NCBI GenBank assembly: GCA_017607445.1
Contig: JAEVHH010000004.1
Coordinates: 1,054,001-1,118,000 of the forward strand
Reading direction: 5' to 3'
DNA: 64,000 nt
Source: Histoplasma ohiense
Lineage: Eukaryota; Ascomycota; Eurotiomycetes; Onygenales; Ajellomycetaceae
The position numbers and the translations under genes are program-made. Below, piece by piece: positions 44,831-55,652 of the stretch; within the stretch, counting starts at the first letter, position 1; every line of letters starts with the position of its first letter. Below the pieces are notes generated by a model. It saw only the letters and a program-made list of their open reading frames with translations, did not search any database and was not told the DNA's origin.

Positions 44831-47800
44831 TTAGGTGGATGTGGCTCCCTGGCTATTGTTGACACCTCTACCACCTCTACCACCTCTACCACCCCTACCA
44901 CCACCTCGTGCGAAACCACGACCACCTCTACCCCGGCCACTTCCACCACGTTCTAAAGTTGACGGGGGAGGAACATTATTGTACGACTGAGGTCGGAAAT
45001 TCGGATTGTGTTGGATAACTCCTTCAAGTGGGTCCGTTCTCTCAACCGAAACATAGCCACCGGGAGTCGCAGGCGGAGCACCCATATCCCCGCCTCCATC
45101 TCCACGTCGTCCTCCATGCCCACGTGGATTATATCCATTCTGATGGCCGGTGAAGTTAGCCCGCCCAACCCGGCCGCGCATATCAGACGGCTGCGGTGAT
45201 GAGGCAGTGTTTTGATGGTGATTGCGAATCGGCAATGTTTGCTCCGACTGGCTGTAGCCACCACGGCCTCGGAACACCCCATTGCCCCTGGGAGCACCAA
45301 GTTGTCCTGTAAGAGCGCCACGGAAGCTGCCTCGCAGAGGTGGCGGGGCGCTCGCATGTTTCAGCTGGCCCTTTCCACCTGGTCCGAGCGGCGCTCCATA
45401 TCCCTGGACTGTCAGCGGTTGGTTTTGTTGCTGTTGTTGTGACCTTCCTTGTTCTGCTGCAGCGCGGGTTGTCGCGATAAGTTGCCTGTTGGTCACGTTC
45501 AAGACGCATGATGCGGGAACTGTCGACCCGCGGAATGGCGAGCATCTGTCACCTAGGGTCGTCCCGCTCATGAAGGAGACGTCAAATACGATGTCCAGGA
45601 GAAGCGTTCTGGACGTCCGCGTGAGCCCAACGATAGTTCCTCTCGTCGCGATGGGAACCTTGCCAGATTCCTGTGCATAGACCACCCTATCGCCAAGAGA
45701 AAATGATTGATTGCCAAGTCGATGTTCGGCATCTGCCGGTTTCAATAACGCATTACGCGGGACGCCTTTAAGCCTTTTAGCTTCAGCTGCTGGTCGTGTA
45801 CGGAGGAGTTCGTCCGCAGCTTGTTCGATGGATTTCACAAGGTTTGAATCGAGCTGTTCAGCTTCCAATGGTACACGATCGAAATTCTTTGCCTCGATTG
45901 ACTTGAGCCACGCCTGAATCTCCTTGATTTTGGCGGCCGCGGTTTCAGCCGGGTAGAAATCTGTCGCTTGGAAGCCATCTCCTTGTGGCTTTCGTTGAAT
46001 GCCTGCAATGAACTCAGGGAATTTGATCATATATTGCTGGAGAAGATCGATGGCTTTTTCACTGAATTCCCAGCCAGTGGGTCCACGTCGGGAGTACCCA
46101 AGAACTTTGAGCTTCTTCGCTTCAAATTTCAGGTTCAGGCCAAGGTTGATGCGCTGGCCATCCAAGACCACTGTGAACGAAGACGTGATTTTAGCCAGAG
46201 CCAAAGGGTTCAGATTTAGACTACGGGCAATCGCAAATGACGGACTGTAGGGAGAGAGCTTCTCAGCAGCTCTCGTCAAATCTCGACCAAATTCTGGTTC
46301 TCTGCCTTTGGTGACGGAAACAAGACCACTCAATTTTCCGGCTTCATGCCCAGTGATATGTACTGGAGCTCCGTAGTTATATTCGCCCAAGAAAAAAGCC
46401 CTTGTTCCCTCCGGGAATTCCTCTTCGACAGGTAAGGCTTCTCGTTCGATAAACCTATCATCCTCGCACATCACGCGGTCAACAACAAGCTGCAAAGCGT
46501 AATCCGTTTCAACACCTGGAATATCGGCGAACTCCTTGACCGTGGCACCTTCGGCTGTCTTTATTAACCCCTTCAGCATTTGCACGTGGACCATGGACTC
46601 GATCTCGCCAACAACCATGCCCAGCCTTTTGCTATAATATGACTCAACTTGGTGGGCTTTGCGTCTCCACTGATCCGTTTGCGATGGTGTATGGGGAATC
46701 GAAACAACATGCTGCTCTCCGTCGACATACATGTAATCGAAAAGTTCGTCAGATACGCGAGTTACTTTGGCCTCTTGAAGGAAAGGGTAGCCAACGTGAA
46801 CTCTTTGGCCAAGCTTTTGTTTCGCTAGTTCAACACTGGATCGATTTTCTGGCTCGCTGAGCGTCACCACCATGCTCTCGTTACGACTCTCTTGTTGGAA
46901 CACGGAGACCCCGTGGAAACCTAGTTGGCCATTATGTGGCAATGTTTTCAAGCTAGGGAATCCCGCCAATGCTTCGTGCCCTAGTTTAACCCCTTCCACG
47001 AGGCCAACGAAAGGTTCCAGGCCTTCCATTGTTGGAAGGTCGAACACATTTTCTATGCAGTGACACTTAGCAATGTCGGGAAACACGCCAGCAAGTGAAC
47101 TGGGATATATGTATTCGATATCTGGTGAATATGTGAATTTTAATGTAACGCCAAATTCATTTCTTGCATTCTCATCTGGTGTCAAAAGGTGCTTCTTTGT
47201 AGCCATCGCGCTAAGCAAGCGCTTTTCATCGATAAACGGGATCTTGACAACGGCTTCCCATTCCATCTTTTTGCCGTTCATGTCAAGTTCGAAGTCGCGG
47301 GGATAAAAATCAATGATCGGTGATTCCGGGGAAGTCATCAATTCATGGTAGGCGGAAGGCACAATTTGTTTACTTCGGTCCGGTAGAACGCCCATTAATT
47401 GTTCGAAAGGATGGAAGGGTTGCCCAAGGTCGAAATTCATATCAGCTTCCAAACCAAGTTTGACGTCAGAAATCATCGGTGAATAGTGATACTGATAGAA
47501 CCAAGGCCACGAAGCAACTCCACGATAATAATAATAGAGAACCCATTGAAGGCCTTGTACGTAATTTTCCGTCAACTGCCGCATTTCTTCATGGTTATCC
47601 ATGCCCCATCCGAATTTGGACTTGTAGTAGTTGTCCTTCCATTCCTGGAACTTGAGTTCGTATTTTTTTTCAGCAGCTTGTTGGGCTTCCTCGGCTGTTG
47701 TCTCCTTCACCTTAGCGTTTTCGTATCTTTTCATCACGCGAAGAAGTGCAATCTGGCCCTCTTCGTCATCGCCGTCACCATCACCAGAGCTCCCGCTAGT

Positions 47801-49186
47801 TTGAGTTTCCTTCGACGGAAGTTGAACCCGCAAGAATCTATCGCCATGCTCGTTGGACACTGTAGTCCAAGCAAGACGTAGATCGTCTGCTAACTGCTCT
47901 ACGAATTTTCGATCCCTCGCAGGCAAATTAGAGGAGAGGTCAAGAGGAACAGATTGCCCTTGATCATTCACCGGGCGATGAGTGACATATTTTTTAATTC
48001 GGTTGAAAATGTGCTTCTGGGCAGGCGAGATCGCAAAATCCTTAGCATTTGCAGGTGGCTCCGAGCTTTCCAGCTCCTCGCCTTTCATTTTAGATTTAAT
48101 CCAACGCGCATCTGAAAATTCTGCTTCAAAGAAGCGGAATTCTACATCAGATAACGAATCAAGGAGCACCCCTAGTCGCTCCAAATTGATTGTCCCTTGT
48201 TCATTTATGTATCCTCCCAGTTTCGGTAAAACTTGTTTGTAAACCTTGAACATCCATGCCAGCGCCCCCTCGTTAATGTGTAGATTCGGCAGATTCGGCA
48301 AGAAGTCATTTCCCACGAAGAAAGCCATCAGAATGAAATCGTCGATAACTCGTTCCAAATCAAAAGGAAATTGCAAAGCGTTCTCCTCCTCCAGCTCCTG
48401 AAACTCCAGCTCTAGGTATTCCCGCACCATACATAGGTGCATAAGATAGAAATTCTGGTGTTCTAGCTCCTTCGACTTTTTCTGACTTTGCCTTCCAAAC
48501 GTAACTTCTTCACGGAGTAGGCAAAAATGCGGATCATGACTCAACAGGCCCAACATAATCAAGTCCGCATCTAAACCGTAAAGACAATGTCGTATATCTG
48601 GTTGGTACCCTGGCTGCGCTTTCGACTGTCGGATATATTCCATGATCTTATGCTCTCCTTCACCAGGAACCTCATGACCGGACAGAACGATCTCCACGCC
48701 CTGCCACTCCACGTCCTCCGAGACTTTCTTATTGATGAAATACTTCAGCTGCTGCGTCAGTTTGGCCATGAACTCAGTTCCCGGCGTTATGCAGTTGCTA
48801 TCAAAAGCTTCCTCCTTGGGCATTTCAATCCCTTGTTTAATAGCCTTCTCCTTGGCCAGCTCAGCATCCAGCGCGGTTCGGAATCGTCGCGCTCGTTGTT
48901 GGTTCATTTTCGCGCGGGGCGCGACTCCATCGATAGCCATGAAAAATAATTGTTTCGGCTTGATCTTCCCGTACAAATGTTCAATATAGTTGAAAATAGC
49001 GATGAACATCTTATCTTCTGTCATGCGAAAAGTTGGGGAATCCGAATCCTTGTGGGTACAGTTGTGGATAATGCCATTCATGTCGAGGTATAGGCAATCA
49101 AACTCGGGGATTCGGTTTTCCGCAATCAACTGCGATATTGCGGGGTATCGCTCAGACATCCATCTGAAAAACTTTGGAACACCCAT
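44831..49186 (-). CDS. 5'-3' exoribonuclease 1 (Xrn1/Kem1)
   Basis: Single uninterrupted frame of 1451 aa. The N-terminus MGVPKFFRWMSERYP and motifs CLYLDMNGIIHNC, LSGHEVPGEGEHKIMEYIR, YGLDADLIMLGLLSHDP and AFFVGNDFLPNLPNLHI form the XRN nuclease core with its acidic metal-binding residues. Middle D1-D3 and SH3-like parts follow (for example LSPYSPSFAIARSLNLNPLALAKITSSF and LGDRVVYAQESGKVP). The last 250 residues are Gly/Arg/Gln-rich with RGRGGRG repeats, likely for RNA or decapping-factor binding. Role: cytoplasmic decay of decapped mRNA. Length is like yeast and other fungal Xrn1; nuclear Rat1 (Xrn2) is shorter and lacks this C-terminus. It is divergent from hat2, with 488 bases between start codons. 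Confidence 0.97.
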   Translation of the reverse strand: MGVPKFFRWMSERYPAISQLIAENRIPEFDCLYLDMNGIIHNCTHKDSDSPTFRMTEDKMFIAIFNYIEHLYGKIKPKQLFFMAIDGVAPRAKMNQQRARRFRTALDAELAKEKAIKQGIEMPKEEAFDSNCITPGTEFMAKLTQQLKYFINKKVSEDVEWQGVEIVLSGHEVPGEGEHKIMEYIRQSKAQPGYQPDIRHCLYGLDADLIMLGLLSHDPHFCLLREEVTFGRQSQKKSKELEHQNFYLMHLCMVREYLELEFQELEEENALQFPFDLERVIDDFILMAFFVGNDFLPNLPNLHINEGALAWMFKVYKQVLPKLGGYINEQGTINLERLGVLLDSLSDVEFRFFEAEFSDARWIKSKMKGEELESSEPPANAKDFAISPAQKHIFNRIKKYVTHRPVNDQGQSVPLDLSSNLPARDRKFVEQLADDLRLAWTTVSNEHGDRFLRVQLPSKETQTSGSSGDGDGDDEEGQIALLRVMKRYENAKVKETTAEEAQQAAEKKYELKFQEWKDNYYKSKFGWGMDNHEEMRQLTENYVQGLQWVLYYYYRGVASWPWFYQYHYSPMISDVKLGLEADMNFDLGQPFHPFEQLMGVLPDRSKQIVPSAYHELMTSPESPIIDFYPRDFELDMNGKKMEWEAVVKIPFIDEKRLLSAMATKKHLLTPDENARNEFGVTLKFTYSPDIEYIYPSSLAGVFPDIAKCHCIENVFDLPTMEGLEPFVGLVEGVKLGHEALAGFPSLKTLPHNGQLGFHGVSVFQQESRNESMVVTLSEPENRSSVELAKQKLGQRVHVGYPFLQEAKVTRVSDELFDYMYVDGEQHVVSIPHTPSQTDQWRRKAHQVESYYSKRLGMVVGEIESMVHVQMLKGLIKTAEGATVKEFADIPGVETDYALQLVVDRVMCEDDRFIEREALPVEEEFPEGTRAFFLGEYNYGAPVHITGHEAGKLSGLVSVTKGREPEFGRDLTRAAEKLSPYSPSFAIARSLNLNPLALAKITSSFTVVLDGQRINLGLNLKFEAKKLKVLGYSRRGPTGWEFSEKAIDLLQQYMIKFPEFIAGIQRKPQGDGFQATDFYPAETAAAKIKEIQAWLKSIEAKNFDRVPLEAEQLDSNLVKSIEQAADELLRTRPAAEAKRLKGVPRNALLKPADAEHRLGNQSFSLGDRVVYAQESGKVPIATRGTIVGLTRTSRTLLLDIVFDVSFMSGTTLGDRCSPFRGSTVPASCVLNVTNRQLIATTRAAAEQGRSQQQQQNQPLTVQGYGAPLGPGGKGQLKHASAPPPLRGSFRGALTGQLGAPRGNGVFRGRGGYSQSEQTLPIRNHHQNTASSPQPSDMRGRVGRANFTGHQNGYNPRGHGGRRGDGGGDMGAPPATPGGYVSVERTDPLEGVIQHNPNFRPQSYNNVPPPSTLERGGSGRGRGGRGFARGGGRGGRGGRGGRGVNNSQGATST

Positions 49187-49674
49187 ATTTGTGACTTGTT
49201 AAATTAAAGATAGGAAAACAGTAAAAAAGCGGAAAATACGTGGAAAACAGCCGTGACGTGACCTGGATCGAACACCAATAACGAAGGAGGATTGAAATTA
49301 ACCCATATACACAAACTCTAGAGGAATGAAGAATAGATGGGCTCTCGGAGCTCCGAATAGAGAAGGAAACAGTAAAAAGGGAAAACGGACGTCCATTTAA
49401 CAATTCATCATCTTGAAAAGATCGAGATGGAAGAGATTGTCACGTGGATGACTCTCCCAAAAGAAGACTAGTGGACACATTAACGCGACAATCGCGTTTT
49501 CTCTTTGGATTTCTGCTTCCCAACAACAGCTTCCAAGGTTTGATAAGACTCTACCGGCCCAGAGAAGCTCAATTGGCAGGGTAACTGTTTTGAAGTCCTT
49601 GAGCCATATTATTTTTAAGTCACAGCTGCCTCCACTTTTAGGAAGCGCGCGAAGCCTTCACTACAAAGCTCACC
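49187..49674. promoter_or_regulatory. Bidirectional promoter between xrn1 and hat2
   Basis: 488 bases between divergent start codons, no coding signal. Both genes probably share it. Confidence 0.55.
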
Positions 49675-51426
49675 ATGGATGATTATGACCAAGGTATGTG
49701 AGGATCTCTCGGTGTCGCGCAAGATAGCTACTGATTTTGGATACGACAATTGTAGTGGGTATAGAGGAGGAACAAGAAGAAGAGAGAACGGAGGAAAAGA
49801 TAATCAATGAGGGTATCGACTCCCGTCTATTTTGCTGCTATCTTCTGAAGATCGCTCAACTGACATTTCCTTCTTCTAGAGTACAAGACGTGGAAGAAAA
49901 ATGCACCCTTTCTTTATGATATGATACTTAGCACAGCACTGGAGTGGCCTACTCTTACTACACAATGGCTACCAGATAAACAAGCGTAAGTTTTCTTAGG
50001 CAGCGCTTCTACTTCTGTCTCGGAGATCCATTTTGCTTATACCCCGGATAGTCTTCCAGATAAACCATATTCCACCCACCGCCTACTCATTGGAACACAT
50101 ACGTCGAGTGATGCTCAAAACTACCTTCAAATAGCGCATGTCCAACTACCCAATCCGACGGCTCCAGATGCGGAAGATTACGATGACGAGAGGGGTGAGA
50201 TTGGCGGTTATGGAGGCGGGGGATCAAAGAAGGCACCCATGGAGGTGAAATTTAACATCGTCCAAAAGATCGATCATAAAGGCGAGGTGAACAAAGCACG
50301 ATACCAACCACAAAACCCAAACGTTATCGCAACAATGTGCACAGATGGAAGAGTGATGGTTTGGGACCGATCTAAACACCCCAGTCTTCCCACAGGCAAT
50401 GTCAGCCCTGAGTTGGAGTTACTTGGACACACGAAGGAAGGATTTGGGTTAAGTTGGAGTCCTCATTTGGTTGGCCATCTCGTTACTGGAAGTGAAGACA
50501 AAACCGTCCGCCTTTGGTTTGTGTTCCCACTCTTTAAAAAAAAAAAAGAAAAAAGAAAAAAAAAACTGTTGAAACAGCAATCGTTGCTGAGTTAATCATT
50601 TAAGCATCTAAGGCTAATACCCTACAGGGACATCACACAACACACAAAGGGCAACAAGGCTCTTAGACCTTCGCGAACATACACCCATCACTCCTCCATT
50701 GTCAACGATGTGCAATACCATCCTCTCCACTCATCTCTCATTGGCACTGTATCCGATGATATCACACTTCAAATCATCGATGATCGCGAGGCTGACACCA
50801 CCCGTGCGGCTGCGGTATCCAGGGACCAACACAAGGATGCGATAAATGCCATTGCATTTAATCCAGCTAAGGAGACAGTCCTTGCTACCGGATCAGCGGA
50901 CAAAAGTGTTGGCATCTGGGATCTCCGAAACCTCAAATCGAAGTTGCATGCGCTGGAGTGTCACAATGAATCAGTGACATCTCTAGCTTGGCATCCCTTC
51001 GAGGAAGCGGTGCTTGCAAGCGCTAGCTATGATCGGAAGATTATGTTCTGGGATCTCAGTCGCGCTGGCGAGGAGCAGACGCCTGAAGATGCTCAGGATG
51101 GGCCACCAGAGCTGTAAGTTTAGCATATTACTTTTATCATTATTATTTCCCTGTTTCAACCGCCCCTGCACACCTTGCTCCCGATCAAACGGGCCATGTC
51201 TGCCTGTACGGCATGTTAATAACCGTATACTAACTCCATTCCGTTGAATAGATTGTTTATGCACGGTGGACATACCAACCGCATCTCCGACTTCAGCTGG
51301 AACTTGAATGATCCGTGGGTTCTGTGTTCAGCAGCTGAAGACAACCTGCTTCAAGTATGGAAAGTGTCTGATGCGATTGTGGGTAAAGACATGGAGGATA
51401 TTCCAACTGAGGAGCTGGAGACATGA
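49675..51426 (+). CDS. Histone-binding WD40 protein Hat2 (RbAp46/48 family)
   Basis: Six exons: 49675-49693, 49756-49812, 49880-49985, 50052-50516, 50628-51113, 51252-51426, giving 435 aa. Exon 1 codes only MDDYDQ plus one base. The N-terminal helix (EEYKTWKKNAPFLYDMIL, split by an intron) is the histone H4-binding segment of the family. Seven WD40 blades follow, including SEDKTVRLWDITQ, TGSADKSVGIWDLRN and SASYDRKIMFWDLSR, and the family-typical NDPWVLCSAAEDNLLQVWK. Role: subunit of the Hat1 histone acetyltransferase and related chromatin assembly complexes. Msi1/CAF-1 is the nearest alternative; the LPNPTAPDAEDYDDERGEIGG loop and short C-terminus fit Hat2 better. Intron 4 contains a long A-rich run. 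Confidence 0.92.
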
Positions 51427-52637
51427 GTAATTACAGGAGTCATTTTGCTCAGTTACAAGTGACACGACTTGGTTCCTCCTACTGTTTTCTGGCTTGGACC
51501 GGTGGCTCGTGGTCTATTCAAGGTGGTGGCTTTGACGCACGGTTACCACAACAAACTTTATCCTAGAAAAAAAATCACGCTTCAAGTTTTACCCTGCAGA
51601 TGGTGGTGGTACTATCTTCGGTGTTGCCTTCAGGTATATGAACTTCATGGCTTTTTATCTTTTTATTTTCCCCATATGTATTTGTAAGGGGTCGGCAGAG
51701 GGCTATTCGACTAGTTAAGTCTTACCACCAGAAATTCTCTTTCGGCACCTGTTTTGGGCTAGCCGCAAATTTATTCTAGAAAACCTGATGCTGACTTTGT
51801 CACATGCGAGTGGCGCTTTTGATGTCATTGAGAGAATCTTGAAACAATTAAAAAATAATTTAAACAAACCAATTTCTAATCGATCTCTATGGAGTAATCG
51901 ATTTCTAGTTGATTTTTAACTGATCAAAAATTGACTAGAAACTGATCAGATCCTTATATTTTAGTATGCTTGTAGCTATGCCTAGAAAAACTCACTGTAA
52001 GTAGTAGTAGCTCAGGAAGGGTATACTTCATCCTCCGATCTCAGACATCTATCTTTCTTGTTTTTGGTTGGGGTTTAGGCATATCTGCCTGTCTTTTGCT
52101 TGTTATCTGAGGGCTGCATGGGCTGCATGGGCTGCTCCTTGATAAGTTACTCTGATTATGGATGGCATGATTTTCCTTGTTTAAAATAGTTCGGTCCGGG
52201 TAATAGTATAATGATCATACTAACTAACAATAATAATAATAATAAATTACTATTGTAAATCAGCTAATAATCGACTAAAATTATATGAATATATTAGTTA
52301 TTTTCTATCTATTTTACAATTGATTTATTGACATAAAATGTCATTTCTCGTTGAATATCTATAAAATGACAGAGCGGGAAATTGCGTGCACGGGCCACAG
52401 AATCGCAATCCTGACAGCCGTCCAACGAATCGGCGTCTTAGTCATTGCTCACTACGGGATGGAAAGTTATCATGGTTGTCAGAAAATTCCAAAAATTTTG
52501 ACACTGATAATGCTCCCACAAATATAACATCTTTGTCAAAGGTTCTGGAAGCTGAGAAGTAAGCGATACATGTCCTTCACGGCTACTTGAAATCGGATTC
52601 ATTCTCTTAACGCAAGACTGAAAAAAATTCCCCCGAA
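51427..52637. other. Intergenic region with A/T-rich block
   Basis: No supported gene. From about 51770 to 52340 the sequence is strongly A/T-rich with repeated GATT/AATC words and imperfect inverted repeats around 51890-51950, suggestive of a decayed repeat. No transposase or LTR is recognisable. Confidence 0.5.
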
Positions 52638-53996
52638 ATGACCAAGGACCCTCCACCGCTGGGCCCCAAGCCAAAGTCCGCTGTCCCTTCCAGTCTCTTA
52701 AACGGATCAGCCTCTGTCCGCGCGAAAAATGGCGTGCGTGAGAGCGAGCGTGAAACGCTCAATTCATCAATTAAATATTCATTGTCATGGAAACAAGTCG
52801 TTGATCCGGATTTTGCGTCTCCAAAACCAATCCTGGCGGTAGGGAACCCAGCGGCGGCCGCCGTAACTGTGCGGGAAACTGTAATGCCCACTACCAATGG
52901 GTATATTGAGAACGGGTTTCTGGAGAATGAACATGAACATGTATCAGCGGAACGGAGCGACGCTGAGAATGAAAAACCGCTGCCCGCCACTCACAAGCCG
53001 CTTGACATTCCCGCGGCGCAGAACACCAGCCCCGCCACCCGCCCTCCTCCCGTCCCCCCCCCTCCTATTAAACGAAATTTTAGCGAACCACCCCGCGATC
53101 CTCGGGACCATACGAAACCTCGAAATTTATCTTCCGCTGTTAGCAGGCCTGCGAGCCCTTATACGCTAAATCCTCCAATTGATTTTGACGGGCTTAGTTG
53201 GCCGAGTACGTATCCCGGTTCCGGTAAAGGAATGGCTTTCGTTCTTCCCAATTAACAATTTACTTTTATTTTGCAGGCGTTGGCACTCGCGAGCGTCTCG
53301 AAGCGACACCAGAAGAAAGCGAAAAACGAACACAAAAACTAGCAAATGCAGTCCGGACGGTTCTGGAATGTATTGGAGAAGACCCAGAGCGCGAGGGCCT
53401 TCTGGGTACACCGGAAAGATACGCAAAAGCGCTGATGTACTTCACAAAGGGCTATGAGGAAAACGTGCGCGATCTAGTCAACGGTGCTGTCTTCCATGAA
53501 GACCATGATGAGCTAGTCATCGTGAAGGATATTGAAGTTTTCTCACTGTGCGAACATCATTTGGTCCCGTTTACCGGCAAAGTATGTTATTTCATTGCAC
53601 CTACCCTACCCTTTTCGGGATTCCCAATTCAGAAAAAGTGGATAAATTAGATGAAACGACAGCACATGCTAACTCTAAATGCGAAACCCTCAGATGCACA
53701 TTGGCTACATACCCGACTGCCGTGTCCTCGGCCTTTCTAAATTCGCCCGCCTCGCAGAGATGTTCTCACGCCGTCTCCAGGTCCAAGAACGTCTAACGAA
53801 GCAAGTAGCCCTCGCCATCTCCGAAGTGCTGAAGCCCAGAGGTGTAGCTGTGGTTATGGAGTCGAGCCATCTCTGCATGGTGATGCGCGGTGTGCAGAAG
53901 ACCAGCAGCACAACCACAACGAGTTGCATGCTGGGCTGCATGCGGGCGAGCGCGAAGACCCGAGAGGAGTTTCTTAGCTTACTCAATCGGAAGTAA
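52638..53996 (+). CDS. GTP cyclohydrolase I
   Basis: Three exons: 52638-53205, 53277-53581, 53694-53996, giving 391 aa. The catalytic domain (about residues 200-391) includes VLECIGEDPEREGLLGTPER, VFSLCEHHLVPFTGK (zinc-binding Cys and catalytic His), HIGYIPDCRVLGLSKFAR, QERLTKQVA and ESSHLCMVMRGVQK with the second Cys. The first 190 residues are Pro/Ser-rich with a run PPPVPPPPIK and look disordered; many fungal enzymes have such an extension. Reaction: GTP to 7,8-dihydroneopterin triphosphate, first step of folate and pterin synthesis, cytosolic homodecamer. An in-frame continuation at 53200-53255 is intron 1 read-through. Confidence 0.96.
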
Positions 53997-54681
53997 TTTT
54001 TTGTCCTCAAATAGGGCATAAATTGAAAAAGCAGAAGAAGCAGAATCAGAAATATGGGTGCATGAAATAGAAAAATGTATAAACAGCCCAGATTTTGTAT
54101 ATCCGAAATGAATCAAACGAAACACCACAAGACAGCATCGACATGCAACTCTCTGAATTCCAATATCCCACGCTCCAAACTATGACGATAAATTTTCGCT
54201 TTCCGATTCCGAACACGATCTATTGCATTCCCCTCTTCAGACATATCTTATCTTCCCGATAGTTTATTTGCCGTTCACCAAATTTCGCATCATGATAGAC
54301 ATCTTTTCCTTTTCTTGCCCTCATTTTCTTCATTTGTTTTCCTTCAACCCGGAGTTTTTTTTGTTTTATGCTTGTTTTCTTTCAAGAGCCATTTGACAAT
54401 AGACGCTTTATGAAAACGCCGGGAATGGGTTGTTGCTCATAGTGGTAGTGGTTAGAAGGCCACTGCCAATGCAGCCGCCTTCGTTGCGGGAGGGGGAGGA
54501 CGCGGAGACTAAGGTCGAAAGCTAGGTTATCCAGTGATGTATGGTAAGGGCGTTGCTGGCGGTTCGTGGGCGATGAGGCGACGGAAGGGAGGAGGGTGTT
54601 GATTAGGTGGCTTTCTCTTTTTTGACATTAGCCGTTTCAACAGGCACACTGTTCTCATGATATCATTATTATTGTCTCATA
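53997..54681. other. Intergenic region right of the GTP cyclohydrolase gene
   Basis: 685 bases of 3' flank, T-rich, without a gene; it ends at the TA target of a Tc1/mariner-like element. Confidence 0.55.
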
Positions 54682-55312
54682 CGGAGGTCGGTTTCAAAAG
54701 TTTCGTTCAAGCCAAGCTACTATCTACGCCACGGATATACTAGTTGAAATATCATAGATACCACTAATGAGAAGCAATTACCCCTCATTTTAAATAGCAG
54801 ATAATCCCCCAGAGATTGATGAATCAAATTTATCTTCTCTTTTATTTCAATATGGCTCCCAATACAGATATCTCAACCTGTGCTGTGATAGTGGCTCTGA
54901 AGTCTTTTGGTGGTAAAACTACAAAAGAAATCAGCAATTTCACTCAGCTATCTATTCAAACCATCAATTGTATCTATAGAACTGCTCAAGATTGTGGCTT
55001 TAATCCAGATCTTTCCTATCTTTATATCTGTGATGACTGATTAAAAGATGCTCCTCGCTCTGGACGACCCACAAAACAGCAGTCAGCCCAAGAACATATC
55101 CTCGCCAAGGTACACCATGATTGATATGGGAGAGAGAAATCCTGTGCTGATATAGCAGGTGAACTCAGTCAGAAGGGAATTGATATATCTCCACCGTAGA
55201 TGAAAGCAGAAGAAATAATGAGAGGGAATTTATATGTAAAACCTAGTATAAATTCCTAGTGGCAGTTGTGGCGTTTTTAGTGCTTGAACGAAACTTTTGA
55301 AACCGACCTCCG
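54682..55312 (+). mobile_element. Tc1/mariner-like element, internally deleted
   Basis: 631 bp bounded by perfect 31-bp terminal inverted repeats (54682-54712 and 55282-55312, starting CGGAGGTCGG) and flanked by TA at 54680-54681 and 55313-55314, the Tc1/mariner target. The inside holds only the N-terminal part of a transposase (see next entry), so catalytic DDE/D sequence is lost. Confidence 0.85.
54849..55199 (+). pseudogene. Transposase N-terminal fragment (Tc1/mariner helix-turn-helix)
   Basis: A frame from about 54849 encodes a helix-turn-helix-like segment (TTKEISNFTQLSIQTINCIY), then APRSGRPTKQQSAQEH with the GRP motif typical between the two DNA-binding subdomains of Tc1-type transposases, then SCADIAGELSQKGIDIS. 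It is interrupted by TGA twice (55038-55040 and in HHD-stop-YGRE) and by TAG. The catalytic domain is missing. Confidence 0.7.
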
Positions 55313-55314
55313 TA

Positions 55315-55652
55315 CAGTGCCTCGCAATAAGTTTGAAACTATTGTGACTTCTCATCAAAATCCACTAGTCCAAAAGTGGTTTAGTAGTTGCATTGTTTAT
55401 TGCAGAACTAGCTCTAATTAATTAAATTACATCTGGAAATCAAGGATTTCCACTCAATAAAGAAAACGTGTGAGGAAGAAGATAGAGAAAATGAATGAGA
55501 GAATAGAGAATGGTGTAGATGAGTGGAAAAATAGGGGTAAATGGATGCATTTGAAATATAACTACAACTAATTACTACAAGTTAAAACTACTTTTGGACT
55601 AGTAGCTTTTGATGAGAAGTCACAATAGTTTCAAACTTATTGCGAGGCACTG
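55315..55652. mobile_element. MITE of Tc1/mariner type with long inverted repeats
   Basis: 338 bp starting CAGTGCCTCGC and ending GCGAGGCACTG, flanked by TA at 55313-55314 and 55653-55654. The terminal inverted repeats match perfectly for 46 bases and, after three mismatches, for 14 more. No coding capacity. Termini beginning CAGTG are usual for Tc1/mariner MITEs. It abuts the previous element with one TA between them. Confidence 0.9.
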
